The notes: generated from the letters alone by a model not told the origin. 39,362 nucleotides of DNA from Verrucomicrobiaceae bacterium E54 (GCA_022548915.1 JAKZES010000050.1:1-39362); one strand, 5' to 3'; counted from the stretch's first letter, positions 1 to 11,732 are shown. Program-made: numbers and translations.

Positions 1-159
1 CGGATAACCTGCCGGTTTTGAGGGCAATGTCTAGCAAAAAGGAAACATCCCTTGCAACAGAGGCCCCGCAACTCCTGCGACACAAACGCCCTGCGGGCAT
101 CCCCCGGCGGAGAAGATTTTCGCAGACAAATGGGGTGGGAGGCGGCATTCTTGGTATGA

Positions 160-690
160 ATGGACAGGGCGAAATCCGCGGAATGGAAGCGTTGGCTCGG
201 TGACCACGGTCACCGACTGCTGGCCTTCGCGCGTGGTTGGGCGCCGGGTCAGGCCGATGCGGAGGATCTGGTGCAGGAGGCGATCATGCGCCTGTGGAAG
301 GTTCAGCAGGACCACGGCGGTGTTCCGCCCGACCTGCCGCTGGTCTTCTCCACCATCCGCTTCTGCGGCTTGAACCGCCACCGGTCGGAGAAGCGCCGCC
401 GCCGTCGGGAGGAATCGATCATCTACCTCAACGATTTTGAAGACGTCTGGCTGGATCCCGCGCTCGAGGAGGACGAGGAGGCACTGCTCCTGAGGAAGGC
501 GGTCGAGGGTCTGAGCGACAAGCTGCGCGAGGTGGTGACGATGAAGATCTGGGGCGGGCTGACCTTCGCCGAGATTTCCGAGTCGCTGGGGATTTCCCCG
601 AACACGGCCGCGTCGAGGTACCGCTACGCTTTGGAGCAACTGGCGCACGCGATGCGCGGAATCAAGGAGATGCGCGATGCAAACGCCTGA
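160..690 (+). CDS. ECF-type sigma-70 family RNA polymerase sigma factor
   Basis: Predicted 176-residue extracytoplasmic-function sigma factor that would direct RNA polymerase to a small set of promoters. Region 2 is visible near residues 17-65, with the DLVQEA..RLWK signature. Region 4 is near residues 110-165, with a helix-turn-helix reading TFAEISESLGISPNTAASR. The length fits the ECF class, which has only regions 2 and 4. The ATG at 160 is the first good start; no strong ribosome site precedes it. The next gene starts 14 bases before this one stops, which suggests translational coupling and matches the usual sigma/anti-sigma arrangement. Family assignment is firm; the target genes are unknown. 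Confidence 0.93.
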   Translation: MDRAKSAEWKRWLGDHGHRLLAFARGWAPGQADAEDLVQEAIMRLWKVQQDHGGVPPDLPLVFSTIRFCGLNRHRSEKRRRRREESIIYLNDFEDVWLDPALEEDEEALLLRKAVEGLSDKLREVVTMKIWGGLTFAEISESLGISPNTAASRYRYALEQLAHAMRGIKEMRDANA

Positions 691-1129
691 GGAAATTGAA
701 AAGGCTCTGGCCGAGCGGCTGATTCCCCGTGGCTTCAGCGAGCGGGGAGGGCGGGAGCTCGAGGCACTCATCGATGATCTGGCGGCGGAGGAAGATCCGC
801 GGCGTCGGAGCGCCTGGCCCATCTGGGGTGCGGCGGCCGCCGTGGCGTTCGTGGGTTCGATCGCCTGGTGGGCTTCCCCGGAAACCGCGCAGGACCGGAT
901 GGCGTTCGAACCGGCGGGGGAGGAACTCGAGCTCATCTCGGAAAGCGTCGGCGTGGTCACCGCCGAGCCCGATGCCGAACTCCGCAGCGATGACGAAGGC
1001 AACCTGCTGCGTGCCTGGCACGTCCATGTGGTGAGCGAAGAGCGCTTCCGCGATGCGGAGACCGGCCACGAGGTGCGGGTCGTCCAGCCCAGTGATGAAC
1101 TGGTGCTGCTACCCGTTTCCACTTTCTGA
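677..1129 (+). CDS. Membrane-anchored protein, possible anti-sigma factor partner
   Basis: A 150-residue protein with a charged cytoplasmic-looking N-terminus (about residues 1-45), one hydrophobic segment (about 46-66, WPIWGAAAAVAFVGSIAWW), and a soluble acidic C-terminal part. No zinc-binding HxxxCxxC anti-sigma motif is present, so it is not a standard ZAS-type anti-sigma factor. The 14-base overlap with the ECF sigma gene and the single-membrane-span layout suggest that it regulates that sigma factor. This role is inferred from position and topology only. It is followed three bases later by a secreted PDZ protein, so the three genes probably form an operon. Confidence 0.7.
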   Translation: MQTPEEIEKALAERLIPRGFSERGGRELEALIDDLAAEEDPRRRSAWPIWGAAAAVAFVGSIAWWASPETAQDRMAFEPAGEELELISESVGVVTAEPDAELRSDDEGNLLRAWHVHVVSEERFRDAETGHEVRVVQPSDELVLLPVSTF

Positions 1130-1132
1130 TCG

Positions 1133-1927
1133 ATGATGAGAGCCCTGATGATCATCCCCCTGGTGTGGGCGCTGCCTCTGACGGGAGCGGTCGCCGAGCC
1201 CGACGTCGTCACGGCGCCGGTGATCCCCGGGGTGGTGATGCCGAGGGTGGATCCGGACCGGCCCGAGCCGTGGATCGGGCTCGAGGTCAGCCAACTGCAT
1301 GAGGCAATGCGCGCCCACGTCTCGATCGTTCCGGACGGGGTCGGCTTCGTCGTCACGAAGGTGGAAGACGGGGGACCCGCTGCCGAGGCGGGGATCCAGC
1401 GCTTCGACATTCTTTGGAAGTTCGAGGACCAGTTGCTGGTCAACGAGGCCCAGCTCGGCACGCTGCTTCGTCTCAAGGCTCCGGGCGATCCGGTGGATTT
1501 CGGCATTGTCCGGTCGGGCCAGCCACAGGTCATCGAGGTCACCGTCGGGAAAATGCCCGAGCAGAAGGAGATCGCCGGAGTGAATCCGTCCGAGATCCCG
1601 ATCTTCCCCAACGGGGTGCCCGGCCTCACCCGCCAGGTGGTCTTTCCGCAGGATCGCACGGCCGAGGTGACGCGCCCCGATGGCAGTGTCGCGCGCCTGC
1701 GCTACGAGGAGGACGGACCGGTCGTGCGGATCGAGGACCCGAGCGGCGAGGTTATTTTCGACGGTGCCCTGAGGCGGGATGGAAAGTTTGCCGTGCCGGA
1801 CGAATGGCGCAGCACGGTGGGTGCCTTGCTGAGGAGCATGCACCGTTCCGAGAGGGATGACTGGCAGCCCCGTCGGCCACGACCGCGGGTGGTGAGACCC
1901 CCGTCGACGGCGGACTCCGGCAATTGA
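1133..1927 (+). CDS. Secreted or periplasmic PDZ-domain protein
   Basis: A 264-residue protein with an N-terminal signal peptide (about residues 1-22) and a PDZ domain at about residues 60-145, recognisable by GVGFVVTKVEDGGPAAEAGIQ followed by the buried-helix and final strand pattern. PDZ domains of this type bind exposed peptide ends in the cell envelope, for example in DegP/DegS proteases. No protease domain or catalytic triad is visible, so it is a sensor or adaptor rather than an enzyme. The C-terminus is basic and proline-rich. It sits three bases after the putative anti-sigma gene, which makes it a candidate envelope-stress sensor for the ECF system; that role is inferred. Confidence 0.8.
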   Translation: MMRALMIIPLVWALPLTGAVAEPDVVTAPVIPGVVMPRVDPDRPEPWIGLEVSQLHEAMRAHVSIVPDGVGFVVTKVEDGGPAAEAGIQRFDILWKFEDQLLVNEAQLGTLLRLKAPGDPVDFGIVRSGQPQVIEVTVGKMPEQKEIAGVNPSEIPIFPNGVPGLTRQVVFPQDRTAEVTRPDGSVARLRYEEDGPVVRIEDPSGEVIFDGALRRDGKFAVPDEWRSTVGALLRSMHRSERDDWQPRRPRPRVVRPPSTADSGN

Positions 1928-1989
1928 CGCCTCGAAATGCACGGGATGGGCCTTGCGTTTTCCGGAAGGGATTCGCAACTTCGGCCTGC

Positions 1990-5132
<3,143 letters not shown>

Positions 5133-5192
5133 GGACGACCGCTTCACATCTGGTTTGCGAAGGCCGAGGCCTTGGCCTGAATGGGGAGATTT

Positions 5193-5264
5193 TCAACAGA
5201 AGGACGCAAAGGAAGCAAAGTCAGGCAGGCGCCTCCCTTCGCGATCTTTGCGAGCTTCTGTTGA
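5193..5264. repeat. Intergenic inverted repeat (19-bp arms)
   Basis: Downstream of enolase, bases 5193-5211 and 5246-5264 form an inverted repeat: 17 of 19 positions pair, and the outer ten (TCAACAGAAG / CTTCTGTTGA) pair perfectly. The loop is 34 bases and has a GGCGCC palindrome. There is no T-run, so it is not a classic rho-independent terminator. The purine-rich AAGGACGCAAAGGAAGC text looks like a dispersed intergenic element rather than a gene-specific signal. It may still stabilise the 3' end of the enolase mRNA. Confidence 0.7.
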
Positions 5265-5325
5265 ATCCCATTTGGGTTTTCAAAATGAGCGGGGTAATCC
5301 AGCACCAATCCCTTGACCCGCGAAT

Positions 5326-5655
5326 CTGCCTGACTTCACCCAAGCTGAGATCCCCGAGCCAAAACTGATCGACTACCTGTTTAAGCTCGATCATCCGGAA
5401 GGCGGATCCAAGGCGAGGTTCTTTCTGGGGAGGGGTTTCCGCCGAGACGACCTTGAAACTTTTGCGTCTGCGCTCAGGGAGCAGGCGCGGGGCGGCAGCA
5501 AGGTCGAGATCACCGCAGGACGATTTGGCACCAAAATATCCATGGATTCTTCACTTTCTTGTCCCGACGGGACCGAAGCACGAATCCGGACGGTTTGGAT
5601 CGTGGCGGAGGGATCTTCGATTCCGAGGCTGGTCACAGCCCATCCCTTGGGTTAG
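5326..5655 (+). CDS. DUF6883-family protein without a canonical start codon
   Basis: The frame is open from a stop at 5314-5316 to the TAG at 5653-5655 and encodes a protein that matches the DUF6883 pattern throughout: LPDF....IPEPKLIDYLF, then LDHPEGGSKARFF, GRGF, TFASALREQA, GRFGTKISM, SCPDG, RTVWIV and PRLVTAHPLG. No ATG, GTG or TTG exists in frame before the conserved core. The CTG at 5326 lies where homologues begin with an M-x-LPN-type sequence and is my best guess. The gene is either translated from a rare start or has lost its start. It lies nine bases before a DUF4926 gene, a known neighbour of DUF6883. The function of the pair is unknown. Confidence 0.75.
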   Translation: MPDFTQAEIPEPKLIDYLFKLDHPEGGSKARFFLGRGFRRDDLETFASALREQARGGSKVEITAGRFGTKISMDSSLSCPDGTEARIRTVWIVAEGSSIPRLVTAHPLG

Positions 5656-5664
5656 GCTCCCCGT

Positions 5665-5895
5665 GTGATTCGAGAGCATGAAAGGGTGGTCCTGACCGGG
5701 CCCATCAAGGAATACGGCTTGGAAACCGGAGACATAGGCACGGTGGTCTTTGTCCACAATGGCGGAATCGGCTACGAAGTGGAGTTCGTGACCCTTGATG
5801 GATCGACATCCCATGTCGTCGAGGTCGGAGCGGAGCAGGTCCGCCCGGTGGGTTCGCAGGAGATTCCTCATGTCCGCCAGCTGGCTCAAGCGTGA
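5665..5895 (+). CDS. DUF4926-family protein
   Basis: A 76-residue protein starting at GTG 5665. It has the DUF4926 pattern: ERVVLTGPIKEYGLETGDIGTVV, then GGIGYEVEFVTLDG and EQVRPV. The domain is a small beta-barrel of unknown function. It follows the DUF6883 frame by nine bases, and the two families commonly sit together, so they probably work as a pair, possibly toxin-antitoxin-like or as an immunity-type module. That interpretation comes from gene adjacency and small size, not from any catalytic motif. The gene runs toward the regulator at 5922. Confidence 0.85.
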   Translation: MIREHERVVLTGPIKEYGLETGDIGTVVFVHNGGIGYEVEFVTLDGSTSHVVEVGAEQVRPVGSQEIPHVRQLAQA

Positions 5896-5921
5896 GCGAC
5901 CGGTTCATTTCCGCCACCAAA

Positions 5922-6989
5922 TCAATTCCGCGGCGGTGGACCGACGGTTCCTCCTTCGACCCACTCGGACTTGATCAGGGTCTGGCGCCGGTCGTCCTTG
6001 CCTCTGGCCACGTTTCGAGCCCACCGGACCACCCGGGCGATCACGGGCGCGGGGTCCCAGCGGATGTGGGAGATGGCCGGCTGGCACCAGTCGAAGGTGG
6101 TCTCGGGGTCGTCGCAGATCAGGGAAACGTGTTCCGGGGCGGTGATCCCCCGGCGCGCGAGGTGCAGCTGCGTGGCTGAAAAAATCTTCGGCTCGCAGAC
6201 GATCATCGCTGTGGGCGGCGTGTGGCGGAACAGCGAGTCGAGACCGCGATGGAGTCCGTCCGGAGTGTCCTCCCAGGCCGGCAGGTTGTAGGCGCTGGGC
6301 TGGATGCCGCAGGCCGCGAGTTCGTCGAGGAAGACCTGCTCCGCCAGGGCGGGTTTCGGTATCCGGCGCTCCTCCCGCACCAGCATGACGATGCGGCGAT
6401 GGCCCAGCTCGACCAGCCGTCTCACGATCACGACCAGGCTCGGAACCTTTCGCGGAGAAGTCGCGGCGATCGGCAGGCCGATGAAGCGCCCGAACATGGC
6501 GATGCACGGAATCGGTTGCACGGAGAACCATTCAAGGACCTCCCTGGAGCCGGCCATGACAATCCAGGCGTCACCCGGGGTTGAGGCGACGAACCGGGCC
6601 ACCCTTTTCGGATCCATGTCGAGATCGTGAAGGCTCCTGCGGGTCAGACCCGCGGCGAACCCGGCTTCCTGCAATCGGTCCACCAGTTCGACGTCGAGGG
6701 GCAGGGCACCTCGCGTCCTCTCGTAGGGAAGTACGCGCACCCGCAGTGGCCGCACGTCGGGACTCCCGGCGGGGAGCACGACCCGCCGCTTGCGTCCGCG
6801 GCCCTGCGTCACCAGAAGGCCCTCAGCCTCGAGCTGTTTGAGCGCAGCATCGATGGTGTTGTGGTTCACTCCGAACTCCCTGGCCAGGGTCAGGATCCCG
6901 GGAAGCGTCTCCAACCAGCGCCCCTGCAGGATTTCGGCTCGCAGGTGCAGCGCCACCTGCTCGGCGTGGGAAAGTAGTTTCAAGGACAC
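5922..6989 (-). CDS. GntR-headed LacI-type transcriptional regulator (paralogue 1)
   Basis: A DNA-binding regulator with a GntR-type winged helix at about residues 5-75 (EQVALHLRAEILQGRWLE, REFGVNHNTIDAALKQLEAEGLL) joined to a LacI/periplasmic-binding-type effector domain (about 80-340). It is clearly paralogous to the regulator at 13602-14744, sharing SREVLEWFS, FGRF.GLPIAA, LAEQVFLDEL or LVEQVFLDEL, and RHTPPTA or QHTPPTA. I chose the GTG at 6989, which is seven bases after a GAAGGG ribosome-site-like stretch and matches the paralogue's N-terminus. An ATG at 7037 would add 16 residues. The ligand is probably a sugar. No copy of the GTCACC-N3-GGTGAC operator was found near it, so its targets differ or lie outside the window. 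Confidence 0.88.
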   Translation of the reverse strand: MSLKLLSHAEQVALHLRAEILQGRWLETLPGILTLAREFGVNHNTIDAALKQLEAEGLLVTQGRGRKRRVVLPAGSPDVRPLRVRVLPYERTRGALPLDVELVDRLQEAGFAAGLTRRSLHDLDMDPKRVARFVASTPGDAWIVMAGSREVLEWFSVQPIPCIAMFGRFIGLPIAATSPRKVPSLVVIVRRLVELGHRRIVMLVREERRIPKPALAEQVFLDELAACGIQPSAYNLPAWEDTPDGLHRGLDSLFRHTPPTAMIVCEPKIFSATQLHLARRGITAPEHVSLICDDPETTFDWCQPAISHIRWDPAPVIARVVRWARNVARGKDDRRQTLIKSEWVEGGTVGPPPRN

Positions 6990-7160
6990 GGAAGCACCCT
7001 TCGGAGATTCGCCACGACCGGAAAGCTCCAATTCCAACCTGGATGGCGCATTTTCGAGCGTCTTCTCACCATGAACCGGCAGTCGTCCACTTCAAGGTCC
7101 CCGCATCGCCTGTCGAGATGGCAACCCGTGTCTTTCGCGGAGCGGTTCCGGGCGGGGTTC

Positions 7161-7856
7161 TCATGAATCCTTGTCGAGGAAGTCGCGGATGCTGTGGATC
7201 CGCAGGCGTTTGGTTTGCGGGTCGTGGTAGAAGAAGACGAGCGCACGGGCGTAATCGGCCACCGGCCAGCGGGAGCTCCAGAAGGGGCGGGCTTCATCCG
7301 CCTTGCGAAAGTAGAAGGTGAAGTGGGCCGTTCGTCCGCTTGCCTCCGGGTCGAAGATGTAGTGGCTCTTGGGCCGCACGGCGAACTTCTTCCCGGCGGC
7401 CTCACAGCCGATGTCAACGGTGGTGGCGTTCATGAAAAAAAACTCGCCGCCACCAAAGCGGCTGATCCGCCCGTCGACCGGGATGATCTCGATCCCCTCC
7501 TCGAAGCGGTCGCCCTTGCGGACGAGAATGAGGAGCTGATTGGAAGCGGAAAGGCTGGGGGCCTTGCCGAAGGTGTTGAAGGTCGTCTCGCCATCTTCAT
7601 TGACGGTGGTTTCGCCGAAGACCCAGCTGGACATGCGGGGGACCCGGATGGTCTTCGACAGCTCGTTGGATGGCGGCTCGACCTCGATGGTCCTGCCTTC
7701 TCCGGTCAGCAGTTCCACAGACTGGCGCTCGAGCTGTTTCGGGAAGGTGAGAAATCGCAGCGCCACCTTGTCTTCTCCCTGAGAATAAAGGGAAGGCGGG
7801 CTGCCGAGAAGCATGGCCAACAGAAGGATCTGAAGGGGAAGAGCGGGGAGTTTCAT
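7161..7856 (-). CDS. Secreted protein of unknown function
   Basis: A 231-residue protein with a signal peptide (about residues 1-26, MKLPALPLQILLLAMLLGSPP). The mature part looks beta-rich and has no motif I recognise. The frame is open to 8033, but that extension overlaps the upstream gene and reads as low-complexity arginine-rich sequence, so the ATG at 7856 is preferred. It starts 20 bases after the stop of the giant prepilin-like gene and is very likely co-transcribed with it, which suggests a shared envelope role. Confidence 0.8.
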   Translation of the reverse strand: MKLPALPLQILLLAMLLGSPPSLYSQGEDKVALRFLTFPKQLERQSVELLTGEGRTIEVEPPSNELSKTIRVPRMSSWVFGETTVNEDGETTFNTFGKAPSLSASNQLLILVRKGDRFEEGIEIIPVDGRISRFGGGEFFFMNATTVDIGCEAAGKKFAVRPKSHYIFDPEASGRTAHFTFYFRKADEARPFWSSRWPVADYARALVFFYHDPQTKRLRIHSIRDFLDKDS

Positions 7857-7876
7857 GATGTTGGCTCGCGGGTCGG

Positions 7877-10800
7877 TCACACTTCGGAAGGGCTGAGCCA
7901 GCGGAAGCTCACGATGGTCATCTTCCGCCCGAAGATCCGGTTGCTTTCCGAATTGAGTTGCGCGGCGGGCAGGTGCGCGGCGTCGCGGGAATCGACGTAT
8001 TCCGGCAGCCGCTGAACGACGGCCTCGCACCACGCGCGGGCCCGGACCTCGCCGGATGCATCGACCGAGTCGCCGTAGGCGCGGATGACGAAGGTGTCGC
8101 CGCGCGGCGTGAGCTGCGCCGCGAAGTTGCGCAGGATGTCGGCCTGATCGACATAGGCCGCGCTGCCGTAGGCGACCGGACCTTCCATCGCTTCGCGGAA
8201 GACGGGATTCACCGAGCTGACTTCGGCCGCCGAGAAACTCCGCACGCCCGACCGGAAGGCTTCGTTGATCGAAACCTCCGGATCGTCGAGCGCGGCCTGC
8301 AGCGCGCCCTTGGCCGAGAGGTCCGACTCGGAACGATCAAGCCGACGGTTGACGAATTCCGACAAGGAAAGGAACGGGCCCCGGAACTTCACTTGCTTGA
8401 CGATCGCCTCGGCGAGTTCCTCGATTTCGGTGTCGGACAACTCTCTCCATCCGAGCCATTGCGCGGGATCATTGGGCTCCTGCGTCGCGCCTTGGTCCAC
8501 AAGTCCTGCCGCAGGGAGGTTGAAACCCGAGACCGGCACCCCTTCGGGTGTGGTCTGGTCGAGGCGCGGCCCGCTCCTGGCACCGACGCTGTCCTTGTCC
8601 AAGAAAGTCACGGGTTTCCCCTTCAGGCTGGAGAGGAAAACCTTCCACGCTTCGACCGAGGTGCTGTTCACATTGAATCCTCCCTCGACCATCAACTGCG
8701 AGGCGATGCGGTCGGCCAGGCCGTCGCGGAAATCCGAAGCTCCTGCGAGAAGGTCGGTGAGATCCTCCTCGGGCAGGATTGCGGGGTAGGGGATCAGGCG
8801 CCGGTTGGGAAGCGGTTCCCCGTCGATGAACACTTCGCGGGCGATTTCCTCAAGGCTGCGTCCCGCATCGCCACCGAAAATCTCGGCGCCCTCGGGCCGC
8901 GCCGAAAGCGAGGAAAAGAAGAACTCGTCCCACAGCGCCTTGTTGGCGAGGTAGGAGTGATCGGCGAAGACGACCGAAGTGGCGCCATCCGCGGCATTGA
9001 AGACCCTCGGGTGGTTCTTGGTGTAGGCCGCATCGGGCTCCAGCCGGGGGTGGGCATAGGAATTGCCGATCGCCTGAAGGGTGTGCGGAAAGAGTCCCCC
9101 CCTTCCGGTGGCCAGCGGCGTCGGCTCGAGCGTCGCACTCCAGGGCTGGGGCGGGATGCTGTCGGCAAGGCTGTATCCACCGAGATGCGCATGGCTGAGC
9201 GCGCCGATGGACATCGGGGGGACCACGGGGACTTCCTGTTGCACGACGTGGGTGGTCCCGAATCCCACTCCGTATCCGCCGCCATAATAGCCGCCCTTGT
9301 TGTCTTCCGTCACCTGGACGGGTGCCTCGAAGACGGAGTTGATGGATTCGATCCACCAGTTCCAGCCATAGTTGTAGAACGCTTCAGGGCTGTCGGTGTC
9401 GATCGTGCTCGGGCGGATGGGGCTGGAGTGCAGGAAGGGCCGGCTGGCAAACTTGCGGCCGCTGGCACCGCCGACGCCGTTGGGGTTGACGCCCTCTCGG
9501 GTTTCCGTGGCAGCCATCAGGGAGAAGTTCAGGAAAGGCCAGGACTCCCCGTTGGCGGAGCCGTTGATGACGGTGGAAACCGGCACGTCCGCGGTGAATG
9601 GCTCTTCCCCCCGAAAACCACGCAGCATGAGACCCTCATTGAAGTCGCTGTCGAAACCGCCCCGGCTCGCCAAGGTGTAATGGTAGTAGCTTCTTTCCAG
9701 CTGGATTTCCCGCACGTCATGGTAGCTGTCCTGACCGAACTGGATCAGCATCGCCTGCCGGGGCGAGCCATCCGGTTTGACCCTCAGCTGGATTTGATCG
9801 TCCTCGCTGAAAAGCAGGAGGAAGTCCTTGATGTGAGGCGGTTCATTCTTGGTCGTTGCAGCCCTGCTGAGGCGCATGAGTCCGTATGGATCCCAGCCCT
9901 CGATGAGCCGTTTGGTTTCACCGTTGTCATAGTCCCACCTCGCGAAGAACAGGCTGTTGTCCAGATCGTAGGGAAGCGAGAGCACCTTGACCTGGCCAGG
10001 AGCCAGCACCAGGGAGTTGCCGCGGGAGACGTCGAGCTCGTAGGCAAAGTTGCCGTTTCCCCCCATGATCTTCTGGAGGCTTGCTTCATGCGTCCATCCG
10101 TTCTTTTCCCACTCGATGGCCAGAGGCAGATACCACCATCTCATGCGCTGAAAGAGCCTTTCCCCCTCGTCGTTATCCAGAACCATCGGCAGGTTGGTCG
10201 GATTCCACAAGGTGATCGCCAGGGTGATGGTGAGAGACAGCTCATGGGTTTCGGGATACGTTGCGTCAATCTCGCCGGGGTCGCGGGGCTTCGCCAGCAA
10301 ACCGAGGAGAAACTGGAATTTGATCGGGACCGGGGACCGGTAGAGGCTGGTGTACTGGCGCAGAAACTTTTCCCTGTCCGGCTTGCCCCCGTAGTCGGGA
10401 CTGGAAATCTGGATTCCGCGCCGAAGGGTGTTGGAGCTGTATTGAACCCCGTTGTTTCCCAGGTCACCGCCCCTCGTCGGTTCATCCTGATAGAGTTGGT
10501 AGTAGGCAGCTAGGTCCTGGATCGGCACCCGCTCCTTGTCGTTGAATTGGTAGAGCATGAAGTCTTCGCCGCTTTCGGCCGGATCGATCGGTCTCGCGAG
10601 CAGGGTGCTGAGGTCACGCTTCAAGCCGCCTTCCCGGACGTCGGCGAGCACGGAGTACGAAAAGGGCGTCAGGTCGTGGAAGCCGCGCGATGGCTGTCCG
10701 ACGGCCCCGTCGATCAAGTCGAGCGAGAGGATGGATGGCAAAGCGGCCAGCGCCTTGTCGTCGGTGAGATTTTCCAAGCCCGCCACCGTTGCCGTTCCCA

Positions 10801-11572
10801 TCGATCCGGGTGCCTGATGGCGGAACAGTTTCTCTGCATCCGTGGCGGGAGTTTCCGTGCCATACGAGTCATCGGCCAGCCGTGCCTTCTGGCTTTCGTC
10901 GCCGACCCACCAGCCGAAGCGACCGCTCCCGGTGTTGATGAGGGCCGCATCGACAAAGTCTTCCGCTTCCGCATCGCCACCCAGCGTCGAGGTGCTCCCT
11001 TCTCCGACCAAGCGAACGGCCGTGGAGGCCGCGCCGGGAAGATCGTCACCCGAGAACGAGGTCTCCAGCGCGGTGGCGATCGACTTCGCGGACTCCGGCG
11101 GCAGGGATACGAGCCAGGAACGAAAGTGGTCGATCCGGTTGGGGGAGTAGGAGGGGTGCATCTCGTCGGTCACGCCGCTGACGGTGCGGTGCTGGCTGGC
11201 CTCGCCCTCCCCGGCCTTCCACGAATCCCAGACTCCCATCCAGCGGGGGTGGGCGGGATCCGTGTCACCACTGCCGCTCCCGAGAATGGCTCCATTGGCC
11301 GAGACTCGTTGGTCCGGTCCCATGGTCTTCTGCAATTCACCCAGCGCCATCGAAAGGGCCAAGCGGGCGTTGGCGCGGGCTTCGGAAGCTGCGACCGCAG
11401 TGGTGGAGCTGCGGAGACTTACGGAGGCGAGCGACAACAGGCCGACCGCCAGCAATGCCAGCAGAACCATCAGGGCAAGCGTCACCACCAATGCGAATCC
11501 GCCCTTGCCAGAGCGCAGAACCTCATGGCGCCGCTGCTTTTCGGACTTTTGCTCGGAGGTCACAAGATACAT
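7877..11572 (-). CDS. Giant prepilin-like (PilX/Verru_Chthon cassette type) surface protein
   Basis: A protein of about 1,231 residues. Near residue 24 it has a short basic leader ending in KGG, followed by FALVVTLALMVLLALLAVGLLSLASVSLRSS, a type IV prepilin-like cleavage site and membrane helix. The next part (EARANARLALSMALGELQKTMGPDQR) is typical of long verrucomicrobial PilX-like proteins. The rest is a huge extracellular region without a recognised enzyme motif. It may be cassette protein A of the Verru_Chthon set, but companion B, C and D prepilin genes are not seen here. I chose the ATG at 11572; a TTG at 11644 would add 24 residues. A secreted protein gene follows 20 bases after the stop. 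Confidence 0.8.
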   Translation of the reverse strand: MYLVTSEQKSEKQRRHEVLRSGKGGFALVVTLALMVLLALLAVGLLSLASVSLRSSTTAVAASEARANARLALSMALGELQKTMGPDQRVSANGAILGSGSGDTDPAHPRWMGVWDSWKAGEGEASQHRTVSGVTDEMHPSYSPNRIDHFRSWLVSLPPESAKSIATALETSFSGDDLPGAASTAVRLVGEGSTSTLGGDAEAEDFVDAALINTGSGRFGWWVGDESQKARLADDSYGTETPATDAEKLFRHQAPGSMGTATVAGLENLTDDKALAALPSILSLDLIDGAVGQPSRGFHDLTPFSYSVLADVREGGLKRDLSTLLARPIDPAESGEDFMLYQFNDKERVPIQDLAAYYQLYQDEPTRGGDLGNNGVQYSSNTLRRGIQISSPDYGGKPDREKFLRQYTSLYRSPVPIKFQFLLGLLAKPRDPGEIDATYPETHELSLTITLAITLWNPTNLPMVLDNDEGERLFQRMRWWYLPLAIEWEKNGWTHEASLQKIMGGNGNFAYELDVSRGNSLVLAPGQVKVLSLPYDLDNSLFFARWDYDNGETKRLIEGWDPYGLMRLSRAATTKNEPPHIKDFLLLFSEDDQIQLRVKPDGSPRQAMLIQFGQDSYHDVREIQLERSYYHYTLASRGGFDSDFNEGLMLRGFRGEEPFTADVPVSTVINGSANGESWPFLNFSLMAATETREGVNPNGVGGASGRKFASRPFLHSSPIRPSTIDTDSPEAFYNYGWNWWIESINSVFEAPVQVTEDNKGGYYGGGYGVGFGTTHVVQQEVPVVPPMSIGALSHAHLGGYSLADSIPPQPWSATLEPTPLATGRGGLFPHTLQAIGNSYAHPRLEPDAAYTKNHPRVFNAADGATSVVFADHSYLANKALWDEFFFSSLSARPEGAEIFGGDAGRSLEEIAREVFIDGEPLPNRRLIPYPAILPEEDLTDLLAGASDFRDGLADRIASQLMVEGGFNVNSTSVEAWKVFLSSLKGKPVTFLDKDSVGARSGPRLDQTTPEGVPVSGFNLPAAGLVDQGATQEPNDPAQWLGWRELSDTEIEELAEAIVKQVKFRGPFLSLSEFVNRRLDRSESDLSAKGALQAALDDPEVSINEAFRSGVRSFSAAEVSSVNPVFREAMEGPVAYGSAAYVDQADILRNFAAQLTPRGDTFVIRAYGDSVDASGEVRARAWCEAVVQRLPEYVDSRDAAHLPAAQLNSESNRIFGRKMTIVSFRWLSPSEV

Positions 11573-11716
11573 ACAATGGGCTGTCAAAAAGTAGTGCCCA
11601 AGTAATGAGTTCCAAAGGCGAATTTCACTGATTTTGCTCAACAACCATCCCGTTTTTCAGAAAGTTGAAGTCTTGCTGATTTCCACCTTCACACGATGCA
11701 AGCAAGGAACGGAGCG

Positions 11717-11732
11717 CGGACTTGAGTCCGCC
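11717..11732. repeat. REP-like palindrome GCGGACT-TG-AGTCCGC
   Basis: A perfect 7-bp stem with a two-base centre, embedded in GGAGC-GCGGACTTGAGTCCGCC, lies in the 256-bp gap between the prepilin-like gene and the gene at 11829. Similar GCGGACT..AGTCCGC text is a common type of dispersed intergenic palindrome in verrucomicrobial and planctomycete DNA, as far as I recall. There is no T-run. The rest of this gap (11573-11828) shows nothing else I can support. Confidence 0.5.

Noticed and set aside
41-70. ECF-type autoregulatory promoter (GGAAAC at 41)
   Set aside because: No matching -10 (CGTC-like) element at the right distance.
7038-7160. An operator for the first GntR/LacI-type regulator
   Set aside because: No GTCACC-N3-GGTGAC copy and no other convincing palindrome was found in this gap.
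7958-10513. An 851-codon plus-strand open frame opposite the prepilin-like gene
   Set aside because: High-GC shadow frame; the minus-strand frame has the prepilin helix and coherent protein composition, this one has none.
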